Positions 43,568 through 52,761 of a DNA stretch of 64,000 nt are shown here, piece after piece. The notes below the pieces were generated by a model. It saw nothing but the letters and a program-made list of their open reading frames with translations. It searched no databases and had not been told where the DNA came from. The first letter of the stretch is position 1. Every line of letters starts with the position of its first letter. This stretch comes from CALLJL01 sp964627255 (GTDB taxonomy: Bacteria; Acidobacteriota; Aminicenantia; Aminicenantales; CALLJL01), in assembly GCA_964627255.1 (NCBI GenBank), contig CAZVIN010000083.1, positions 62,001 through 126,000 of the forward strand, in the 5' to 3' direction. Both the position numbers and the translations under genes were made by a program.

Positions 43568-44937
43568 ACTATCTTTATACCATATTGGGCCATTTTTTTG
43601 TAGAGGTTACTGCGAGGCGTCGCAATGGCTCGGGCAGTCTTAGATATATTCCAATTATTTTCTTCTAATTTAGTCAGGATAAAAGCTTTTTCGGCTGCTT
43701 CACGGAATTCTTGGAGTGTTTTGGCCATTTTATCGACAGGCAAGGACGGTGCGGACTTTCCTTGAACGTAATCTGGCAGATGATATCTTTCAATGACTTC
43801 ACCCTCCACCATGATCAACAGCCTCTCCACCAAATTCTTTAATTCTCTAACATTCCCCTTCCAAGAATATTGTTTCATCGCCTCGAGGGCTTCAGCCGAA
43901 AACCGCTTTGGCCGAAAATTGTTCTCCTCGGCAAATAAACGGCCAAAGTAATCAACCAGGAGCGGGATATCCTCGCGATGCTCACGGAGCGGAGGGGAAG
44001 TGATAGGAATAACATTAAGTCGAAAATAGAGGTCTTCCCGGAAATGGCCGGCCCGAATTTCGGCCGACAAGTTCTTGTTGGTTGCGGCTATCACCCGCAC
44101 ATCGACCTTAATTATCCGGCTTGAGCCGACTCGCTGAACTTCGCCTTGTTCCAAAACGCGGAGAACCTTGGATTGGGTTTTAAGGCTCATGTCCCCAATT
44201 TCATCCAAAAAGATCGTTCCGCCGTCAGCCAACTCAAATTTGCCCAATTTCTTTTCAGTAGCGCCGGTGAAAGCCCCCTTTTCATGACCGAAGAGCTCGC
44301 TTTCAATCAGTTCTTCGGGGATGGCGGCGCAATTAACCTGAATAAACTTCTCCTTAGCCCTTAGGCTATTCTCATGGATAGCTCGAGCAATGAGTTCTTT
44401 GCCGGTGCCACTCTCGCCATGAATAAGAACCGTGGCATTCGTTGGCGCGGCGCGCAAAATATCCTCCCAGAGTTTTTTCATTAACGGATGATTGCCGATA
44501 AGTTCGTACCGTTTTTCCGTGCGGCAGCGAAGGTCGAAATATTCGCGGCGCAACCGGTTTTGATAAAGAGCGTTGCGCAGGCTGAGAAGAACCCTGTCTC
44601 TTTCTAAGGGTTTCTCGAGAAAATCAAAAGCTCCCAGCTTGGTGCTTTCAACCGCGGTTTGAATCGTGCCATGGCCTGAAATCATAATTACTTCAGGCGG
44701 GAAGGGCCGTTTTTTTACCTCGGCTAAAACATCAAGACCGCTTCTTCCTGGCAGTTTGACATCAAGAAGAACCACGTCAATTCGGGCTACTTCTTCTAAC
44801 AAGCTAAGGGCTTCTTCTGAGTCGGCCGCTTCCAGGACTTCGTAGCCTTCATAGGCAAGAATCATTCGCAGAGATTTGCGAATACCCTCCTCGTCATCAA
44901 CAATGAGCACCCGGGCAATTGGCCCTTTATTTTTCAT
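43477..44937 (-). CDS. Sigma-54-dependent response regulator (NtrC family)
   Basis: 486 residues. Receiver domain with D59 and K109, AAA+ domain with Walker A GESGTGKE (174-181), the sigma-54-contacting GAFTGA (221-226), Walker B GGTIFLDEIGDM and the arginine block REDLYFRLNV, then a Fis-type helix-turn-helix (NNWNISKTARAIATPRSNLY). It would activate sigma-54 promoters on phosphorylation. After YGIKIV the last 29 or so residues lie inside the RNase P RNA gene and look like non-conserved tail (rich in Ser, Pro, Gly). No partner kinase is adjacent. Confidence 0.93.
   Translation of the reverse strand: MKNKGPIARVLIVDDEEGIRKSLRMILAYEGYEVLEAADSEEALSLLEEVARIDVVLLDVKLPGRSGLDVLAEVKKRPFPPEVIMISGHGTIQTAVESTKLGAFDFLEKPLERDRVLLSLRNALYQNRLRREYFDLRCRTEKRYELIGNHPLMKKLWEDILRAAPTNATVLIHGESGTGKELIARAIHENSLRAKEKFIQVNCAAIPEELIESELFGHEKGAFTGATEKKLGKFELADGGTIFLDEIGDMSLKTQSKVLRVLEQGEVQRVGSSRIIKVDVRVIAATNKNLSAEIRAGHFREDLYFRLNVIPITSPPLREHREDIPLLVDYFGRLFAEENNFRPKRFSAEALEAMKQYSWKGNVRELKNLVERLLIMVEGEVIERYHLPDYVQGKSAPSLPVDKMAKTLQEFREAAEKAFILTKLEENNWNISKTARAIATPRSNLYKKMAQYGIKIVVGADEAVAPPSSSDKGGEESPNSTGQDGR
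43574..43582 (-). promoter_or_regulatory. Extended -10 promoter of rnpB inside the NtrC-type gene
   Basis: Minus-strand TGGTATAAA: TATAAA at 43574-43579 with the extended TGG just ahead. Six bases separate it from the predicted RNA 5' end at 43567. The same bases encode the Tyr-Gly-Ile end of the regulator's Fis-type domain. The -35 region is weak. Confidence 0.6.
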
Positions 44938-45647
44938 TCCCTCTTCCCTAATTTAATTTATCCGTAATTGCGGCTTTTATTGCCAATAGCCATTTTAACA
45001 TATTTTTTTAGGCTTAGGGAGGTTTCAGTCGAAACTCGGCGAAGCTCCTTTAAAAAAGAAAGATAAACTTTATCGATTTCGCTCATTCCAGGTTTATTTT
45101 AAAGCGGAAGCAATTTTTAATTCTTAAATTTAACACTTCCAATTAATTCTTTTTCTCCGAGAAATACTTATCAACAATTTAGCCAGAGGGGTGAACTGTT
45201 TCGAAAAAATAAGAGCGCTGGCGGCAAAATAATGAACCCCGAATTAGATTAAAGCGTAGGATTTTTGCTTCACTTTTCGCGGCTGACCCTAAATGGGGTT
45301 CTTTCGCCAAAAGGATGGTGATTTATTAAGCTTATATCGGCTCTATTTCTTTTAAAAACAAGGGGATACAAGATTAGAAGCCGAACATAGACCCGCTTTG
45401 AGATTGAAGGACAATTTATGGCCCTTCTGGCCTATAAAAGGGAATTAGCGTAATGCATTATAGAATCCCCCTCTTCCCCAACTAAAAAAAATCTCATTTA
45501 AAGCGAAAAAAGCTGAATATTCATGATAAAAAAGCCCTTGATACCACCACTTTTTAAGAACATTCCCCTAAATAATTGACAGTCCCTGATAAGATGGTTA
45601 AAGTATCAAAAAGGACACAGAACACTATTTCTAGCCCAGATTTGAAA
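44938..45647. other. 710-base divergent gap, upstream of the NtrC-type gene and the second M16 pair
   Basis: AT-rich region without a recognisable gene. It should hold promoters for both flanking genes. An imperfect palindrome, TTTATGGCC (45415-45423) with GGCCTATAAA (45429-45438), and a candidate plus-strand promoter at 45576-45604 are the clearest elements. No sigma-54 -24/-12 site with the full GG and GC pairs was found. Confidence 0.4.
45576..45604 (+). promoter_or_regulatory. Candidate promoter of the second M16 pair
   Basis: TTGACA (45576-45581), 17-base spacer, TAAAGT (45599-45604). It overlaps the earliest possible start codons of the M16 frame, which supports translation from the ATG at 45648. 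Confidence 0.5.
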
Positions 45648-47069
45648 ATGGGTTTTATATCACAGAGCTGCCAGAAATTCCTTTTTATTAGCCTCCTCGG
45701 TATTTTAGCCTCGACTATTTTATCGCCGCTAATTTTAGAGCCCCTCGGCCTTTTCCCTTCGTCCCCCCAGCCTCCCGAGCCCAAGGAAGTTGCCTTTACC
45801 TTAGATAACAAACTGCGGGTACTTCTAATTGACCGCCCCAATTCTCCCTTAGTCCATTTAGTCCTGGCAGTTGGTTTTGGCTCAAGAGATGAAACCCCCG
45901 AAGCTTATGGGCTGGCCCACTGTCTTGAACACGTGGTTCTTTTTCGAGGAACAAGGTCCAAGAGTATTGAGGCAATTAATCGTTCCCTCCGGCAAAAGGG
46001 CGCTTGGGTCAACGGCCATACCAGCCGGGACTTAACTCTTTTTGAACTTTCTTTGCCGGCAAAGGCGTTGGCCGTGGGGCTTCAGGATTTTATCGACCTC
46101 GTTTTTAACGCCCAATTGGAGGAAGCAGAGCTTGAGCAAGAAAAAGAGGTCATTCTCGAGGAAATGAACCTGCAGGCTTCAGAACCTCTTTCTCTGGCTG
46201 TTTCTATCGCTTATGAAAATCTTTTCCCGGACCATCCCTACGCTCATCCCCTTATCGGGACAAAGGAAACAATTGGCCAGCTCACAGCCGCGAAGGTTAT
46301 GGAAGCCTATCATCGTTATTATACCCCAGCGAATTGTGCCCTGACTGTAGTTGGCGATTTGAACCGAGGCCAGCTCGAGAAGATAATCAGGGATTATTTT
46401 GGTCAACTCAAAGGCGATAAAGTTAGCCGCCCGCCTATCGGCTCCCCGGCTCCGTTGGCCAAAACGACTCGTATCACCAAGGAATTAGATGAGTCACAAA
46501 GCCATTTGCTTATTGCCTTTAGAGCGCCCAACTTCAGCCAGGTAGAGCAGTACTCTTTTGATTTATTAACTGCTATTTTAGGCCGAGGTCTTAACCCTCT
46601 TTTGGCCTTAGCCCTGGCCGCGAGAAGAGTCCCTTTGGCTAATTTAGCCATTTCCTATTATTCCCATCAATTTAGTGGAGTGTTTTTAATTCATTTAACT
46701 GTCGAGGCCAAATATGCCTCCAGCGCGGAAAACGAGGCTCTCCGTTTCCTGCGTCAGCTCTATCGGGAAAATTTTTCTCCTGATGATGTTCTAGGAGAAA
46801 CCAGAGATTATGTTTATGACTTTCTCCAAAGTGCCAAGAACCTGGTTAAGTTGAACGCCGCCAGGTCCTTAGAGGACGGCTTATCCTTGGCGGCTGCAGT
46901 CGCAAGCTATCTTTTATTGTTAGGAGAAATCCAGTTGCCTTCTTACTTAGAAACAATTGACCGGCTCCAATCTTCCGACCTCCGCCAGACAGCTTCTCGG
47001 TATCTGGGCCGGCCCGAGGCAGTCGTTGTTGTTATCAACCAGAAGAAAAAAGCTGAAAAAGAAAAATAA
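45648..47069 (+). CDS. M16-family zinc peptidase, catalytic subunit (secreted)
   Basis: About 473 residues from the ATG at 45648, with a signal-type hydrophobic stretch (FLFISLLGILASTILSPLI). Earlier in-frame starts at 45576 and 45594 overlap a promoter-like sequence. The inverted zinc motif is intact: H91-C-L-E94-H95 in YGLAHCLEHVVLFRGT, with the third ligand in KEVILEEMNLQ about 75 residues later. The N-terminal block FTLDNKLRVLLIDRPNSPLV and the C-terminal M16 domain are present. Its partner subunit is encoded 12 bases downstream. Confidence 0.91.
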   Translation: MGFISQSCQKFLFISLLGILASTILSPLILEPLGLFPSSPQPPEPKEVAFTLDNKLRVLLIDRPNSPLVHLVLAVGFGSRDETPEAYGLAHCLEHVVLFRGTRSKSIEAINRSLRQKGAWVNGHTSRDLTLFELSLPAKALAVGLQDFIDLVFNAQLEEAELEQEKEVILEEMNLQASEPLSLAVSIAYENLFPDHPYAHPLIGTKETIGQLTAAKVMEAYHRYYTPANCALTVVGDLNRGQLEKIIRDYFGQLKGDKVSRPPIGSPAPLAKTTRITKELDESQSHLLIAFRAPNFSQVEQYSFDLLTAILGRGLNPLLALALAARRVPLANLAISYYSHQFSGVFLIHLTVEAKYASSAENEALRFLRQLYRENFSPDDVLGETRDYVYDFLQSAKNLVKLNAARSLEDGLSLAAAVASYLLLLGEIQLPSYLETIDRLQSSDLRQTASRYLGRPEAVVVVINQKKKAEKEK

Positions 47070-47081
47070 AGGGAAAACAAG

Positions 47082-48425
47082 ATGGCTTTTGGACCGAGAT
47101 ATTGGAGACAGCGCAAATCCTTTTTTTCTCGCCTGACCTTCAAGGTTTTGACCTGTTTTTTTCTCTTATTCCCCCTTCACTTTTTTCAGGTCTTTTTGCT
47201 CGGAGCAGAGGTTACAACTTTAGAAAATGGGCTCACCTTAATCATCGATAAAAATGAAATTAATAATTTGACGGCCCTTTGCCTCCTCGCCAGTGGTGGC
47301 CGGCTAACTGAACCCCCTGGCAAGGAGGGTTTAGGTTATTTAGTGCTTCGACTGGGGCTCGACCCGCCTGATTCTGGTTATCTTCGGGAATTTATGAAAA
47401 CCGGAGCCGAGACCAGGGTCTCCTCTCGCGGTGATTTTCTGTTGATTTCAGTGGAATGCCCTTCCGCGCAATTTGAACCTACGCTAAGGCTTATTCATCG
47501 CACTCTAAGCCGGCCTATTTTTTCTGGGATTAGGATAAGCAGCTTAAAACAGATAATGAAAAATAGCCAAAAGAAGGAAACCGACGACGTCGACTCTCTA
47601 GCTGAAGCTTCTTTACTTGCTGCCTTTTTTGGGCCCAAAGGGTATGGAGCCAGTAGCTTCGGAACAGAAGCATCCGTCGAGGCGATTAAGGGAGAGGATG
47701 TTTCCGCTTATTATCGCCGGCATTTTGTTGGTTCGAACCTAATCCTTTCGGTTGTTTCTGACCTGGAACCAGAAAAAATCAAGTCTGTGATTAAGGCTAC
47801 ATTTGGAGGTTGGACCAAGGGAGAAACAATAACCCCTCCGCTTCCCGAAATTCAGCTGCCTGAAAATAAGGAAATTAACTTGGAAAAAGAGGCCACGACG
47901 GCTTATTTGGCCGTCGCCTTCCCTTTGCCTCCGCTAACTCAGGACAATTTTGTTTTGGCTCATATTTTAGAACAGAGCCTCGGAGGTGGTCCGGAAGCGA
48001 AAGTCTGGCCGCTGCGCTGGCGGGAAAAATTGGCCTACGAAGTCGGTTCCAAGGCCATTCTTATGAAATCGGGGGGCTGCCTTTTTATTTATCTTAAGAC
48101 CTTATCTACCAAGCTCTCCTTGGCCAAAGAAAAGCTTCAAGAGATGATAGAAGCTATAGCCCAGAATGGATTGACTCCAGAAGAGGTGGAAATAGGTCGC
48201 GAGGCTTACCGTTTTTCAGTTTATAAGAGCCAGGAGATGAAAAAACCGCGAGCCGAGGCTCTGGCTCTTTATTCAGGTTTTGGCTGGGGAATTGATTTTG
48301 AAAATTTTATTCTGAATAAGATTGACAACCTTGGCTGGGAGGAGATTTCTGCCTTTATTTCCACCGTCGTCGATTTAAAACGAGCCGTGTTTTTAACTAT
48401 TGGCCCTAAGGGAGTGGCCAATTAA
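47082..48425 (+). CDS. M16-family peptidase partner subunit (non-catalytic)
   Basis: 447 residues with a hydrophobic export signal (VLTCFFLLFPLHFFQVFLL). The M16 fold is evident (VTTLENGLTLIIDKNEINNL), but the zinc motif reads Y86-L-V-L89-R90. The Arg/Tyr substrate-binding block is kept as PLRWREKLAYEVGSK. This is the usual arrangement of two-chain M16B peptidases, with the upstream gene giving the active site. The 3' end overlaps the convergent SH3-like gene by 20 bases. Confidence 0.9.
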   Translation: MAFGPRYWRQRKSFFSRLTFKVLTCFFLLFPLHFFQVFLLGAEVTTLENGLTLIIDKNEINNLTALCLLASGGRLTEPPGKEGLGYLVLRLGLDPPDSGYLREFMKTGAETRVSSRGDFLLISVECPSAQFEPTLRLIHRTLSRPIFSGIRISSLKQIMKNSQKKETDDVDSLAEASLLAAFFGPKGYGASSFGTEASVEAIKGEDVSAYYRRHFVGSNLILSVVSDLEPEKIKSVIKATFGGWTKGETITPPLPEIQLPENKEINLEKEATTAYLAVAFPLPPLTQDNFVLAHILEQSLGGGPEAKVWPLRWREKLAYEVGSKAILMKSGGCLFIYLKTLSTKLSLAKEKLQEMIEAIAQNGLTPEEVEIGREAYRFSVYKSQEMKKPRAEALALYSGFGWGIDFENFILNKIDNLGWEEISAFISTVVDLKRAVFLTIGPKGVAN

Positions 48426-49290
48426 GATGGGATGAGCTTCCTCGGGCAATTTTTTTGGCCACTTCTCGAAAATCAGCTTGAGTACCTTCGAATTCAAGGA
48501 GTACTGATTTATTCTCACCTCTAAGTTGCAGCCGCAGCTCTAGGTTGGCGGAAATCCAGCGGGTTTGATAATTGAGATGGCCTAAGCTGACGGCATAGCC
48601 CCAGCTGAGCTCATCATACTTAAAAGTCGGGTTCTCCCAGTTAACTGAATCCTCAAACGGCGGGCCAAACTTTTCTTGAAGATAGCCTTTGATTTGGTCA
48701 TAAGTCTGCAAGGCAGCGTTCTTCTCTCCCGCCACTTGCCAGAGCTCGAGCCGCACCTGAATCAAGCGATTATCGCTGAAAACATAATCCAGATGAGTTT
48801 CATAGCCCCTAAGGCTGTGGTTATATTCTAATACCTCAAGATTCTCCAACCGCCTCTCGTTTTCAGGCTTGCCTTCGATTGCAATTATCTTTTCTTTGGA
48901 CACTCCCCAAAGGTCTGGTTCCAGATGACCTAAGGGCGAGTAAAATAGAAGCGAGCCTTCGTCACCCTTGATGGTGATTATCCTTTGCGCCTGGAAGAGG
49001 GGTTCCACGGCTGTTTCCTGTATATAACCTGATTTTGTCACCCCTGCCGAAGATTTATAGCTCACGTAATACCAAGAAAATTTAAACTTGCCTGGAGAAA
49101 GCAAGCCAACAATTGCTCCCTTTTCTATAATATCCAGAATCGGACTTTTCTCATCAGGACTAAGGTGGAGATTAGCTCTGTCGGCAATAACTCGCATTTT
49201 TTTATCGGCAGAAAATGTCAGACCTACTATCATAAACAAGCCAATTAAAATGAAGATTATCGCCATCACCCCTTTGGGACTTTTTATCAT
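48406..49290 (-). CDS. Secreted bacterial SH3-like domain protein
   Basis: 294 residues with an N-terminal signal or anchor (GVMAIIFILIGLFMIVGLTF). Residues about 33-95 resemble a bacterial SH3 domain (MRVIADRANLHLSPDEKSPI, LDIIEKGAIVGLL, GYIQETAVEPLF), a fold often used in cell-wall or protein binding. The remaining 200 residues are beta-rich and unrecognised, with LGHLEPDLWGVSKEKIIAIEG and a charged C-terminal part. The ATG is preceded by AGGAG. Function is unknown; it is transcribed alone. Confidence 0.72.
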   Translation of the reverse strand: MIKSPKGVMAIIFILIGLFMIVGLTFSADKKMRVIADRANLHLSPDEKSPILDIIEKGAIVGLLSPGKFKFSWYYVSYKSSAGVTKSGYIQETAVEPLFQAQRIITIKGDEGSLLFYSPLGHLEPDLWGVSKEKIIAIEGKPENERRLENLEVLEYNHSLRGYETHLDYVFSDNRLIQVRLELWQVAGEKNAALQTYDQIKGYLQEKFGPPFEDSVNWENPTFKYDELSWGYAVSLGHLNYQTRWISANLELRLQLRGENKSVLLEFEGTQADFREVAKKIARGSSSHLNWPLP

Positions 49291-49698
49291 GCGAAATCTC
49301 CTTTAATTGCAGACTTGGTCCCTATGACAAAATAAATTTTGCGTCAAAGGCTAAATTAGGTCTATCGCCCTTTGGGGTGAAACGAAGGATGAATTTGAAC
49401 CTAATCGGGGTTATTACCCTATTTTAAGGTTACCCCAGTTTAATTCACCCCACGCAAGCCGTAATAATCCGGCTCTAGGTTTAGATTTAATTTGCTCCTG
49501 AGGAAAAAATGGTTCCCTTCCAAACAGATAAAGGTTGCTTAGGCTGCCACCGTGAAGAAGCAGGAAGGAGACACGGCGGGGAAAATCTAAACAGGAATAC
49601 GACCAACCTGGAGCGTCGTTGCTTCCCTTGCAGGATAATGGAGAACCAAAAAGTTGAAAAGGAAGCCTTTTCGCTTCAGAACTTAACTCCGATTCAAC
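49291..49698. other. Gap with nested complementary arms
   Basis: About 400 bases between the SH3-like gene start and the end of porB. It contains three nested complementary pairs: GGGGTGAA 49374-49381 with TTCACCCC 49444-49451, AACCT 49398-49402 with AGGTT 49427-49431, and GGGT 49408-49411 with ACCC 49416-49419 around TATT. This could be a structured RNA or leader, or a terminator for the por operon. No gene recognised. Confidence 0.4.
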
Positions 49699-50634
49699 CT
49701 ATTTTAGTTCGGCTAACTGGTTAAGTTCTTCCCATTCTTTATCCACCTGCTGTTGGATCGCCTCAACGATCCAGGCATTTTCTTCTTTGAAAAGGTGACG
49801 GAATCGCCCCTGAGGTTTCAGCCATTCAGTTACAGGTAGCTTTTGTTTGGGCTTATAATTAAGCCTATATTTGCCTTCTTCAACCTCATAAAGCGGCCAG
49901 ACGCAAGTATCATTGGCTATTTGGGCCAATTTAATGCCCTGGGATTCCTCATATTTCCATTCAGTGGGACAGGGACACAAAACGTTTAAAAAGGCCGGCC
50001 CTTCAACCTCAAAAGCCTTCTTCGCCTTATTAAACAGGTCCAGCCATTTATTCGGGCTTGCTTGGGCCACATAGGGAATCTTGTGAGCGGCCATGATTTT
50101 CGTCAGGTCTTTGCGAGACTGGAGTTTACCAGGACTGGAAGCGCCAGCTGGAGCCGTAGTGGCTGAAGCGCCAAAAGGCGTAGCTGAAGAGCGCTGACCA
50201 CCAGTATTGGCATAGACATTATTGTCGTAACAGACATAGACAAAATCATGGCCTCTTTCAGCCGCGCCCGAAAGAGCTTGGAGGCCTATATCATAGGTGC
50301 CGCCATCGCCGCCGATAGCCAAAAATTTAATCTTTTTTTCCGCCGGGATTCGGCCTTTATTTTTTAGGGCCCGGTACATAGCTTCGATTCCGGCGGCTGT
50401 GGCCGCCGCGTTTTCAAAGGCACTGTGAACCCAAGTGACATTCCAAGCCGTGCGCGGAAAAATGGTGGTACAAACTTCAAGACAGCCTGTAGCGTTGGAA
50501 ATTATCAGCGGGTCCTCGGTAGCTCGCAGGATGACCTTAAAAATAATCGGAATACCGCAGCCAAGGCACATCCCATGACCAGCCACCAGCCGGTCTTCCA
50601 TTTGAGCCAAATCTTTAAGTCTTACTGCCGCCAT
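49699..50634 (-). CDS. porB: 2-oxoacid:ferredoxin oxidoreductase, beta subunit
   Basis: 311-residue thiamine pyrophosphate-binding subunit. GHGMCLGCGIP and TGCLEVC supply cluster cysteines, IGGDGGTYDIGLQ is the TPP/Mg motif, and YVCYDNNVYANTGGQRS is typical of pyruvate-type PorB. Together with alpha, gamma and delta it oxidises a 2-oxoacid, most likely pyruvate, to the acyl-CoA and reduced ferredoxin. It is the last gene of porCDAB, 13 bases after porA. Confidence 0.93.
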   Translation of the reverse strand: MAAVRLKDLAQMEDRLVAGHGMCLGCGIPIIFKVILRATEDPLIISNATGCLEVCTTIFPRTAWNVTWVHSAFENAAATAAGIEAMYRALKNKGRIPAEKKIKFLAIGGDGGTYDIGLQALSGAAERGHDFVYVCYDNNVYANTGGQRSSATPFGASATTAPAGASSPGKLQSRKDLTKIMAAHKIPYVAQASPNKWLDLFNKAKKAFEVEGPAFLNVLCPCPTEWKYEESQGIKLAQIANDTCVWPLYEVEEGKYRLNYKPKQKLPVTEWLKPQGRFRHLFKEENAWIVEAIQQQVDKEWEELNQLAELK

Positions 50635-50647
50635 TGAAGTCCTCCTT

Positions 50648-51829
50648 TTACTCTCTTAAATTGAGATAGCCACAATGGGTATCAATTTTACCGGTAGTGG
50701 CAAGGCGCACCAGCTTCTGAGCCACTTCTTTAAAATGCTCCACCTTTATGTCCCTTCCTCCCAAGCCATAGACATAATTGATGACCTTGGGTCTTCGGTC
50801 ATAATCATAAAGAGCGGAGCGAATTTCAGTGAAAAGGGGTGCGCCGAAGGCGCCCGGACTGGATGAACGGTCCAAAACAGCCACTGCTAACTTATTTTTC
50901 AGGGCCTCAGCAATTTTCTCATGCGGGAAAGGTCGGAAAACTCTGGGCTTCAGCAACCCAATTTTTAACCCCTCTTCTCGCAGTTCATCGACGGCGTCTT
51001 TGCCAGTGCCCGCCGCTGAACTCATAACAACAATTGCCAACTCCGCATCATCGAGACGGTAGCCCTCAAAAAAACCATAGCTTCGACCAAATTTTTGCTC
51101 AAATTCTAGGCCCACTGCCTCGATTATCCGGGGCGAATTTTCGATACCTTCAATCTGGTTGCGCTTATGTTCGAAGTAATAATCAGTAAAATCGAGGGGG
51201 CCAACAGTGAAACGACGGCTAGTATCCAAAAGCGGGTAAACAGGAAGATATTCACCGACAAACTGCCGCACCGCCTCATCGTCCTCGACCTGAACAATTT
51301 CAGTGGAATGGCTGATAATAAACCCGTCCAACCCAACCAGAACTGGGGTGCGGACCTCAGGATGCTCGGCAATCCGGAAAGCCTGGATAAAATTATCATA
51401 AGCTTCCTGACAATTTTCAGAATAAATTTGAATCCAGCCAGAATCGCGAGCCCCCATAGTATCGCTATGGTCCCCATGAATGTTAATCGGGGCACTAAGA
51501 GCCCGGTTGACTATGGCGGCCACTATGGGCAGGCGCAGCCCAGCCGCGATATAGAGCATCTCCCACATCAAAGCTAAACCCTGGGAGGAAGTGGCCGTCA
51601 TCACTCTGCCTCCCGCCGCCGCCGCGCCAATGCAAACGCTCATGGCGCTATGTTCACTCTCCGGGCAAACAAACTCCCCTTTGAGGATGCCATCGGCCTT
51701 AAATTGAGCAATAGTTTCGACAATGGCCGTAGATGGAGTAATGGGATAAGCGGCCACCACATCCGGGTCTACTTGCCGAACGGCTTCGGCGATAGTTTGA
51801 TTTCCGTTAAGTGGCTTAAAGGACTTCAT
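50648..51829 (-). CDS. porA: 2-oxoacid:ferredoxin oxidoreductase, alpha subunit
   Basis: 393 residues: pyrimidine-binding domain with AYPITPSTAIVETIAQF and ESEHSAMSVCIGAAAAGGRV, and domain II with GLLKPRVFRPFPHEKIAEAL. The pattern is the four-subunit pyruvate/ketoisovalerate type. The start overlaps the delta subunit gene by four bases. Confidence 0.94.
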   Translation of the reverse strand: MKSFKPLNGNQTIAEAVRQVDPDVVAAYPITPSTAIVETIAQFKADGILKGEFVCPESEHSAMSVCIGAAAAGGRVMTATSSQGLALMWEMLYIAAGLRLPIVAAIVNRALSAPINIHGDHSDTMGARDSGWIQIYSENCQEAYDNFIQAFRIAEHPEVRTPVLVGLDGFIISHSTEIVQVEDDEAVRQFVGEYLPVYPLLDTSRRFTVGPLDFTDYYFEHKRNQIEGIENSPRIIEAVGLEFEQKFGRSYGFFEGYRLDDAELAIVVMSSAAGTGKDAVDELREEGLKIGLLKPRVFRPFPHEKIAEALKNKLAVAVLDRSSSPGAFGAPLFTEIRSALYDYDRRPKVINYVYGLGGRDIKVEHFKEVAQKLVRLATTGKIDTHCGYLNLRE

Positions 51830-52140
51830 GATTTTCTCCCTTCACCCAGTTTGATTTCTTCAGGCACCATAATAATAGCCTTTTCTTTGGTAGGACATTC
51901 CTCCGCACAAAGGCCACAGCCAGTGCAATAATCATAATTGATACCGGCTACTTTATCCCCTTCGACTTTTATGGCAAAATGCGGACAATAAACCCAGCAG
52001 AAAAAACAATGGATACAGTATTCAGGCCGGAATTCCGGTTTTCTCCCAGAGCGCCAGGTCCCGGTCAGGTTAGAAACCGAATTTCCGGCGTTGAGGTTAA
52101 TGGTGCCGATGGTAAGTTCTTTCCAGGTTTCCTTTTTCAT
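51826..52140 (-). CDS. porD: 2-oxoacid:ferredoxin oxidoreductase, delta (ferredoxin-like) subunit
   Basis: 104-residue subunit with two [4Fe-4S] motifs, CIHCFFCWVYCP and CTGCGLCAEECP, which pass electrons to ferredoxin. It overlaps the gamma gene by four bases at its start and the alpha gene at its end. The 2[4Fe-4S] pattern and gene order are those of the archaeal and Thermotoga-type enzyme. Confidence 0.94.
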   Translation of the reverse strand: MKKETWKELTIGTINLNAGNSVSNLTGTWRSGRKPEFRPEYCIHCFFCWVYCPHFAIKVEGDKVAGINYDYCTGCGLCAEECPTKEKAIIMVPEEIKLGEGRKS

Positions 52141-52712
52141 CCTTCTTTTACCTCCTTAAAAGCTCGCTCCACCGTCCTTAAATTTCCTTCGACTAGTTCT
52201 TTCCGCAGTTTCTTGCTTAGCGAAGCTTTTAATTTCTCTTTAAACCTTTCTGGCTCCAGAAGCCCGGTAATTTTGATTAAAGCGGCGACCAAGGGAACGT
52301 TGGGAATTGGCCGACCAATTTCCTCCCGGGCAATGGCATAGGCATCCAGAACATAGACTTTCCTCGAGTCAAGCCCTAATCGCTTTTTTAGTAAGGAAAC
52401 ATCAAAGGTGGTGTTAAAAAGAAAAAGAGCGTCGTCCTTAGCCCCTTCTGTGATGTCGATGAGCCCGAGCAAGCTGGGGTCAGTAACTACGACGATGTCG
52501 GGCTCATAAACCTGGCTATGAGTGCGGATGGGCTTAAGACTAATGCGATTAAAAGCTAGAATTGGCGCTCCCCTTTTTTCAGCTCCAAACTCGGGAAAGG
52601 CTTGAACATACTTTCCCTCCTCCGAAGCCAGAACATCGGCCAGAGTGACCGCGGCCGTCACTACTCCCTGGCCCGCTCGTCCGTGCCATCGGATTTCAAT
52701 GGTCGACTTCAT
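52137..52712 (-). CDS. porC: 2-oxoacid:ferredoxin oxidoreductase, gamma subunit
   Basis: 191 residues from the ATG at 52712, preceded by GAGGAGGT; an open start seven codons upstream has no such site. Begins IEIRWHGRAGQGVVTAAVTL, the gamma-subunit signature, followed by FPEFGAEKRGAPILAFNRI. First gene of the porCDAB operon. Confidence 0.93.
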   Translation of the reverse strand: MKSTIEIRWHGRAGQGVVTAAVTLADVLASEEGKYVQAFPEFGAEKRGAPILAFNRISLKPIRTHSQVYEPDIVVVTDPSLLGLIDITEGAKDDALFLFNTTFDVSLLKKRLGLDSRKVYVLDAYAIAREEIGRPIPNVPLVAALIKITGLLEPERFKEKLKASLSKKLRKELVEGNLRTVERAFKEVKEG

Positions 52713-52761
52713 TTGACCTCCTCTATTGAACAAATTTACGAGAAGAGAAATAATAAAATCT

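Noticed and set aside
49509..49724. 71-codon frame with a CxxCH-like heme motif
   Set aside because: No signal peptide, the frame overlaps the end of porB on the other strand, and the rest of the sequence is low in protein character. Single CxxCH matches arise by chance.
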